Part shown: piece after piece, positions 58,390-64,000 of the stretch | Numbering within the stretch: the stretch's first letter is position 1 | How the letters are laid out: each line of letters begins with the position of its first letter | From: Nymphaea colorata | Lineage: Eukaryota; Streptophyta; Magnoliopsida; Nymphaeales; Nymphaeaceae | NCBI RefSeq assembly: GCF_008831285.2 | Contig: NC_045144.1 | Location: 1,922,001 to 1,986,000 of the forward strand | Reading direction: 5' to 3' | DNA length: 64,000 bases | Made by a program: the position numbers and the translations under genes | The notes under the pieces: model-generated | Told to the model about the DNA's origin: nothing | Databases searched by the model: none | Seen by the model: only the letters and a program-made list of their open reading frames with translations

Positions 58390-59450
58390 TCAAGTTGGAG
58401 CGTATATGTCAAATAGGCTCAACTTGTAACAGCAGCTTTGGAATGGTCCCCTTGCAAGAGCCTTAGTAAAGATATCAGTCGTTTGCCCTGTAGTTGAAAT
58501 GTGTGAGGTACTTACAAACCCCTTTTGAATCATGTCTCTGGTGTAGTGACAATCTACTTCAACATGCTTGGTTCTTTCATGAAAAGCCGGATTATTAGCA
58601 ATAAACAGTGCAGCTTTGTTATCACATAACAATTGCATAGGAAGAGGCACTTCGACAGTAAGATCCACCATCAGGGATCTAACCCACATAACTTCAGCAG
58701 TACCCTGAGCCATAGCTCTATACTCAGATTCTGCACTTGATCTGGCAACCACAGTTTGCTTCTTACTCTTCCATGTAACCAAGTTGGATCCAATAAACAC
58801 ACAAAATCCAGTAGTGGATTTTCTGTCCGAGGGGCATCCTGCATAGTCGGCATCAACATACACAGATATAGTGAGTGAGGTACCATTCTGAAAGAAGAGT
58901 CCCGTTCCTGGTGAATTCTTTAGATACCTAAGAATCATCATAGCAGCATCCCAATGAACTTTCTTGGGCTTATCCATAAATTGACTCACTCTGCTAACAG
59001 CATAGGCAATGTCAGGTCGAGTAACAGTGATGTATAGGAGCTTCCCAACAATCCCTCTATACTGTCTCGCATCAACATCTTCAGTATTATCATCATATAA
59101 GCGGGTATTGATATCCATAGGCGTGGATGCAGGTCGACACCCCAGCATCCCTGTCTCTTGCAAAACATCAGTAACGTATTTCCTCTGGCACATGATAAGA
59201 CCCTTTCGATTTCTGGCAAACTCAATACCGAGGAAATAACGTAGTTCACCAAGGTCCTTGGTGACAAAGTGTTGTCCAAGGACATCCTTGATGTTGGAAA
59301 TCACCTGATCATCATCCCCTGTAACAATGATATCATCAACATAGACAAGGACTATCACCGTACCTGTAGAAGTCTTCTTGACAAAGAGGGAATGATCGGC
59401 CGAAGAACGTCTGAAGCCCTCATTCTCAATATTCTCTGACAATTTCTGAT
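58390..59450 (-). pseudogene. Copia RT (C-terminal half) and RNase H, open frame
   Basis: An uninterrupted frame covers the RT catalytic block (VLVYVDDIIVTGDDD), LGELRYFLGIEF, the LYITVTRPDIAYAVS helix, and a complete RNase H with its acidic residues (VDADYAGCP, SSAESEYRAM, LCDNKAA) and TDIFTKALARGPFQ to the stop. Nothing in this part looks damaged, so insertion is recent. At about 59450 it is joined, out of frame, to an RT N-terminal half of a different lineage. This polyprotein therefore cannot be made whole from this copy. Confidence 0.88.
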
Positions 59451-59455
59451 GATAT

Positions 59456-59879
59456 ATAAAGCTTTCCTTAACTTGCAACATTTTCCAGGTTCCTCATATC
59501 CTGGAGGCATACACATATATACTTCCTCTTCAAGGTCTCCATTGAGAAATGCGTTCTTGACATCAAGTTGGTACATCTTCCACTCCTTCATCACAGCTAA
59601 GGAGATAATGACTCTGACAGTCTTCATCTTCGCAACAGGAGCAAAGGTCTCCAAATAATCAATCTCATATTTCTGACTAAACCCCTTGGCCACAAGACGA
59701 GCTTTGTATCTTTCAACACTTCCATCTGGTTTGTACTTGATAGTGTAGACCCACTTAGATCCAACCAAGTGAGCCGCCTCAGGAATCTTTATAACTTCCC
59801 ATGTCATGGTTCTTCTCAGGGCTTCCATCTCTTCTTGCATTGCATAAGTCCACTTGGGATCACTTTGAGCCTCAGCAAC
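59456..59879 (-). pseudogene. Copia RT N-terminal half from a different lineage
   Basis: Minus frame: AEAQSDPKWTYAMQEEMEAL, WEVIKIPEA, VGSKWVYTIKYKPDGSVERY, KARLVAKGFSQKYEIDYLET and QLDVKNAFLNGDLEEEVYM then GKCCKLRKALY. This is the start of the RVT_2 domain. Protein and DNA differ strongly from the same region of the plus-strand element (63.36-63.82 kb), yet the following half is almost identical to that element. The segment is cut on its upstream side by the plus-strand LTR at 59880. The apparent ATG at 60020 merely reads through that LTR. Confidence 0.85.
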
Positions 59880-60044
59880 TGTTAAGATGTGTTTATATTC
59901 AGTTTTAGGTTTAAGAGGGTACTTTTGTAATAACTTTTCCTTTAGATGGTTCTCTTGTAACTTCTCTCTCTCCTCTAGTCTATATAAAGAGGAGTTAGGG
60001 CAGATTTCGATGTTAATCAAATATTATTCTTTCTAACATTATCA
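59880..60044 (+). repeat. 5' LTR (165 bp) of the plus-strand Copia element
   Basis: Starts TGTTAAGATG and ends TTATCA, directly followed by a primer-binding site. A TATATAAAG box lies at 59981-59989. The LTR is short for a plant Copia. The five bases before it are GCAAC, and a copy is expected after the 3' LTR beyond the window. Confidence 0.9.
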
Positions 60045-60056
60045 TGGTATCAGAGC
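60045..60056 (+). promoter_or_regulatory. Primer-binding site, initiator tRNA-Met
   Basis: TGGTATCAGAGC immediately after the LTR. Confidence 0.92.
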
Positions 60057-60658
60057 AGCAACCGTCTCCTCCTCGGCGCACCGATTGAGCGGCGCAACCC
60101 GCCGCCTGACCGCGCCCATCGCTGCGCTTCCTCTGCCCGCTCGTGTCCACCCGACGCTTCCGCCAGTCGCTGTTCTGACCTCCGCCCGTCGCCGCCGCTT
60201 GCATCGCTGCCCTCTCCGTCCGTCGCCGCCTAACCACGACCGTCATCGCCCTAGCGTCATCGCCCGCCGCCGCCTGCTCGCGTCTCGCAGCTGCTCGCGT
60301 CTCGCAGCATCTCTGCCCGTCGCTGCCATCTCCGCCCATCTTCGCTCCTAGTTTCTGCCTGCTCTCGCAGCATCTCTGCACCGCCGCTGCTTCGCTACTG
60401 CCCTGCACCGTCGCTGCTCCGCCGCTGCCTGCCACCGCTGCTTCGCTGTCGTCTCTGGTATCTCTCTTCATTCTTCTTCGTCGGCTTGTGTCTGATCAGC
60501 GTTGTCAGTTTCGTTCCAGCCGATCAGACTTATGGATTACTTCGTGCGTTTGACTGCTATTGCTCGATGATCAGCATGCTGTCTTTACATATGTGATTAT
60601 ATTCCTTGTTGCCTGCACTTCTTATTCCGTGGCTCGGTGTCCTCCTTTGTGTTGAAAG
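60057..60658 (+). other. Leader of the plus-strand Copia element
   Basis: About 600 bases of untranslated leader. Its first 400 bases are a low-complexity GC-rich run of CGCCGC/CTGCTCGC words, quite unlike the AT-rich LTR and coding region. Open frames across it are compositional. Confidence 0.7.
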
Positions 60659-62390
60659 ATGTCTGAAATTAGCAGTGGAGCTAATACCTCTTCCTTTGCA
60701 TCGTCGGGAGAGATGAAGAGTTCCCCATTTTCTAGCATTATCACCAAAATGGATGGGGGAAATTACGAGATGTGGGCCATGCAAGTAAAAAGAACCTTGA
60801 TCGCTCATGAGAAGGAACATCTCATATTGGAGCCCGAGCCCGTACAGAAGGTAGGAAAATATACTACTTGGTTTAAAGATAATTCGTTGGTTATGGTATG
60901 GATTGTTGGTACTCTTTCTCAAGACATTGCAAATGAAGTCTTGCATAAGGAAAGTGCAAAGGATATGTGGGATTCCCTTGCAGCCACCTATTCACAAGCA
61001 AGGAATGAAACAAGAATTATGCAGCTTCATCATGATATTCATCAGATGCGACAAGATGGTCGACCTCTTCATACTTATTATTCTAGTCTCAAGTCCATGT
61101 TTGAGAGACTAAATAGCTACTTTCCTGCATGTAAGTGTGAACAACAAAAGGCATATAGAGATATGCTTATGGTAGGGGTATTTCTCTCTGGATTAGACTC
61201 TGTTTATGAATCAGCAAAGAATCAGATGCTCACTAGTCCCTCGATTCCTCCTATTGATGAGGCTTATAGTAGGCTAAGCAGAATTCCAATCCCTGCGTCG
61301 ACTGTTCTTGATACCACTTCTGCTATGCTTGCTACTCGTGGCAGAGGTGGGTCCCTCTTTGCCAGAGGACGAGGATACCGTGGTCGTGGCAATACCACTT
61401 CGCGCCCATTATGTCAGTTTTGTCATCGCATTGGTCACACTGTGGATAAGTGTTGGCAGAAACATGGTCGTCCAGCTGTTGCAAATCAAACTGTATTTAC
61501 TGATTCTCCAGAGCAGCCTAAGCCTCAGCATACTGTTTCCTCCAGTGAGTTACGTGCAGATGATATTATCTCTCAGTTGAGAAACTTGATTGGTGATAGA
61601 ACTCAACAAGCTCCTGATCCGACCACCTCTACTATCACTACTGCTGCCAGTGCGTCTTCATCTGGTATGTATTATGACTCTGCTACTGACACTACAGATT
61701 GGCTCATTGATTCGGGTGCATCGACCCATCTCTGTGGAGACAAGGCCCAGTTTACTTCTTATGTCCCTACTCCACCTGGTCGCTCGGTTATTCTAGCAGA
61801 TGGCAAATATTCTCTAGTTGTTGGACATGGAGAGGTCCAACTTACTTCATCATTGCCGTTGCAACATGTTCTTCATGCACCAGAATTCCCACATAGCCTA
61901 CTGTCTATCAGTCAGATTACCAGAGATTTAAACCGTCGTGCGATATTTGACTCCTCTTCTCTTGTGTTTCAGGATATACTGACGGGCAGGGTGATTGGCA
62001 GTGGCCGTGAACAGGGAGGTCTTTACAGGCTAGTGCATCCCTTTCCCTTTGCTGGGTCTACCTCTGCAGGGTCGTCCTCATCCTCGGCTTATACTTGGCA
62101 TTTACGTTTTGGACATCTACCGTTTCAGAAACTGCTGCATGTTCTTCCTCAGCTGTCTCCTAAGTCCTCTTTTCAATGCGAGTCTTGTCAGTTGGGCAAA
62201 CACCATCGGTCATCCTTTCCTCCGCGGCCCAGTAGAAGTAGCCATTCTGTGTTTGAGTTACTTCATTTTGATGTTTGGGGTCCGAGTCGTACACCTGATC
62301 TTCAAGGTCATCGATATTATCTTGTTGCTGTCGATGACCATAGTCGTGTTAGTTGGGTTTTTCTTATGAAGCATAAATCTGAAGTGGGTC
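60659..62390 (+). CDS. Copia gag, protease and integrase start (plus-strand element)
   Basis: The frame opens at the first good ATG after the leader. Gag (residues 1-240) has MDGGNYEMWAMQVKRTLIAH and the WDSLAATYSQ helix of the Copia gag family. A zinc knuckle CQFCHRIGHTVDKC follows near residue 252, then the protease site WLIDSGASTHLCG near residue 350. The pre-integrase zinc region (LRFGHL ... CESCQLGKHH) follows, and the integrase core starts HFDVWGPSRTPDLQGHRYY with VAVDDHS. At about 62385-62395 a single frameshift moves the rest of pol to another frame. The stop at 62419 is the result. Apart from that break the frame is intact, which means a young copy. Confidence 0.9.
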
Positions 62391-64000
62391 GGTCATGTAA
62401 TCAAAAATTTTATCAATGAAATTCTGACTCAGTTTGATACTTGTGTCAAAATTGTGCGCTCTGACAATGCTCTTGAGTTCTGTGCTTCCTCCTTAGAACA
62501 ATTTTTCAGGGATAAGGGTATCATCCACCAAACCTCTTGTGCCTATACCTCCCAACAAAATGGGGTTGCTGAACGGAAACACCGTCATATTCTTGATGTT
62601 GCCAGAACCATTATCATACATAGCCATGTTCCCCACTCTTACTGGGGAGATGCTGTTCTCACAGCATGCTATCTTATTAATCGTATGCCGTCTTCTGTGT
62701 TGGGAGATCTTATTCCTATCTCTGTCCTCTTTCCTGACAGAGACTTGTTTTCTGTTCCACCTCGTGTTTTTGGATGTGTTGCCTTTGTTCAGTTGCTTGG
62801 TCCTCGGCGAGATAAGTTGTCTCCTCGGGCCATCAAAACGATCTTTGTTGGTTATTCCCGCACTCAAAAGGGATATCGATGTTATGATCCTTCTACTCGT
62901 CGGTATTATGTGAGTGCTGATGTTACATTTTTTGAAGCAACCTCTTTCTTCTCCCCCAATGGAACTCAATTAAGGGCGCCTGAATTGAATGATGAAGTCC
63001 ATTTTCCTCTACCTCTCATGAGTTGTCCAAAACCAGTAGATCCACGTTTTGGGGCTGTCTACCAACGTCGTACTAAACCTGTTGCGCCTGTTCCATGTGC
63101 ACCTGTGCCTTCACCCAGCACGCCCAAGGTAATTCCTGACACAAACTCAACTGACAATTTTTTATGTAATGATGACATAGGAGAATGTCACGAGCATGTT
63201 CATGCTCCTAATGAACTTGATATGCCCATTGCTCAAAGGAAAGGCAAACGCAGTTGCACTTTGCATCCTATCTCTGGTCATTTATCCATGGATAGACTCA
63301 CCCCTATGTACCGACAGTTTGTAAAGGGGCTGTCGGCTATTGCTCTTCCACAGAATCCCATGGATGCTCTCTCTGATCCCAAATGGGCCGCAGCTATGCA
63401 AGAAGAGATGGATGCTCTTCAGTCTAGAGGCACCTGGACACTTGTTACTCCTTCAGCTGATGCAGCCATTGTTGGTTGCAGATGGGTCTTTACTATCAAA
63501 TACAGAGCGGATGGCAGCATTGACAGATATAAGGCTCGTCTGGTTGCAAAAGGCTATACCCAAACTTATGGGGTTGATTATTATGATACCTTCTCTCCTG
63601 TGGCACGACATGCTTCTTTACGGATTCTCCTTGTTGTGGCTGTCAGCAAGAATTGGTCCCTATCACAGCTTGATGTCAAAAATGCCTTTCTCTATAGTGA
63701 CTTACATGAAGAAGTGTATATGCAGCAACCACCAGGGTTTGTTGCTGAGGGGGAGTGTCAGAAAGTGTGCAGATTGCGAAAGGCGATTTATGGTCTGAAA
63801 CAGAGTCCTCGAGCTTGGTTTCAGAAATTGTCAGAGAATATTGAGAATGAGGGCTTCAGACGCTCTTCGGCCGACCATTCCCTCTTTGTCAAGAAGACTT
63901 CTACAGGTACGGTGATAGTTCTTGTCTATGTTGATGATATCATTGTTACAGGGGATGATGATCAGGGGATTTCCAACATCAAGGATGTCCTTGGACAACA
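62391..64000 (+). CDS. Copia integrase and reverse transcriptase (plus-strand element, runs off window)
   Basis: After the frameshift the reading frame stays open to the last base. Integrase: IVRSDNALEF, QQNGVAERKHRHILDVAR (second Asp and Glu of the DDE triad), then FVGYSRTQKGYRCYDP. A Pro-rich linker follows, then RT: SDPKWAAAMQEEMDALQ, VGCRWVFTIKYRADGSIDRY, LDVKNAFLYSDLHEEVYM, IYGLKQSPRAWFQKL and the catalytic LVYVDDIIVTG. RNase H, polypurine tract and 3' LTR should lie beyond 64000. The last 180 bases are nearly identical to the minus-strand element at about 59270-59450. Confidence 0.9.

Noticed and set aside
59881-60020. Apparent N-terminus MINIEICPNSSLYRLEERE of the minus-strand RT
   Set aside because: It is the reverse complement of the plus-strand LTR, joined by insertion. 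It is not part of the RT protein.
60013-60471. Ala/Arg-rich open frame of 152 codons (minus strand)
   Set aside because: It lies in the low-complexity leader of the plus-strand Copia, opposite the element's sense strand, with no domain.
1-64000. CRISPR-like arrays, operons or phage-type defence systems
   Set aside because: The window is plant nuclear DNA. Direct repeats present are microsatellites, tandem duplications or transposon pieces.

Overview
This window reads as nuclear DNA of a flowering plant. The fragments that can be recognised belong to plant families (SERK-type receptor kinase, PTI1-type kinase, PLS-type PPR protein, plastid-type FabG reductase, LYR protein, BRUTUS-like CHY/RING ubiquitin ligase, A3-type cyclin). 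Intron edges are GT-AG, the background is AT-rich, and most of the sequence is transposable elements inserted into one another. No species call is justified. No complete, ordinary multi-exon host gene is visible. The two best host exons are a LYR-motif exon near 36.6-37.15 kb (+) and the last exon of a BRUTUS-like gene near 56.33-56.43 kb (-). There is no rRNA, tRNA or CRISPR array that I can support.

Layout. 0-6.3 kb: sparse, with a possible LTR-element primer-binding site and a broken FabG exon. 6.36-10.9 kb: one decayed Copia element on the minus strand, split by about 2 kb of inserted DNA that carries a PTI1-kinase exon fragment. 10.9-13.4 kb: AT-rich DNA with no gene. 13.4-19.2 kb: a tandem segmental duplication (about 2.5-kb unit plus partial units) built of small elements with GGGGYGGAGCCA-type ends. 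19.3-20.3 kb: a Copia gag/protease fragment (-). 20.6-23.2 kb: two non-autonomous hAT-like elements with exact 8-bp target duplications. 24.9-25.8 kb: a PPR pseudogene. 27.3-28.1 kb: a third hAT-like element. 30-32 kb: Gypsy gag (+) abutting the end of another Gypsy element (-). 32.2-32.9 kb: an intron-free SERK-like kinase pseudogene. 35.3-36.5 kb: a hAT-like element with an apparent A3-cyclin N-terminal fragment, just upstream of the LYR exon. 39.9-46.0 kb: a Copia RT fragment and a LINE remnant (ORF1, endonuclease, RT, zf-RVT). 46.2-46.9 kb: Copia RNase H (-). 50.2-52.8 kb: probable organelle-derived DNA ending in a 34-nt group II intron domain V. 52.9-53.8 kb: Copia RT/RNase H (+). 56.3-56.5 kb: the BRUTUS-like last exon and a decayed copy of it.

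57.8-64 kb is the youngest part: a three-layer nest. An old minus-strand Copia tail is interrupted by a second minus-strand Copia whose reverse transcriptase is a chimera of two lineages. That element is in turn interrupted by a plus-strand Copia carrying an LTR of the same family as the second element, a PBS and a nearly open gag-pol that runs off the window end.

The coding parts do not form a pathway. The window is a record of transposition, gene-fragment capture and decay around a few host exons. All coordinates and alignments were made by eye. Element boundaries with matching target duplications are firm, others are approximate.
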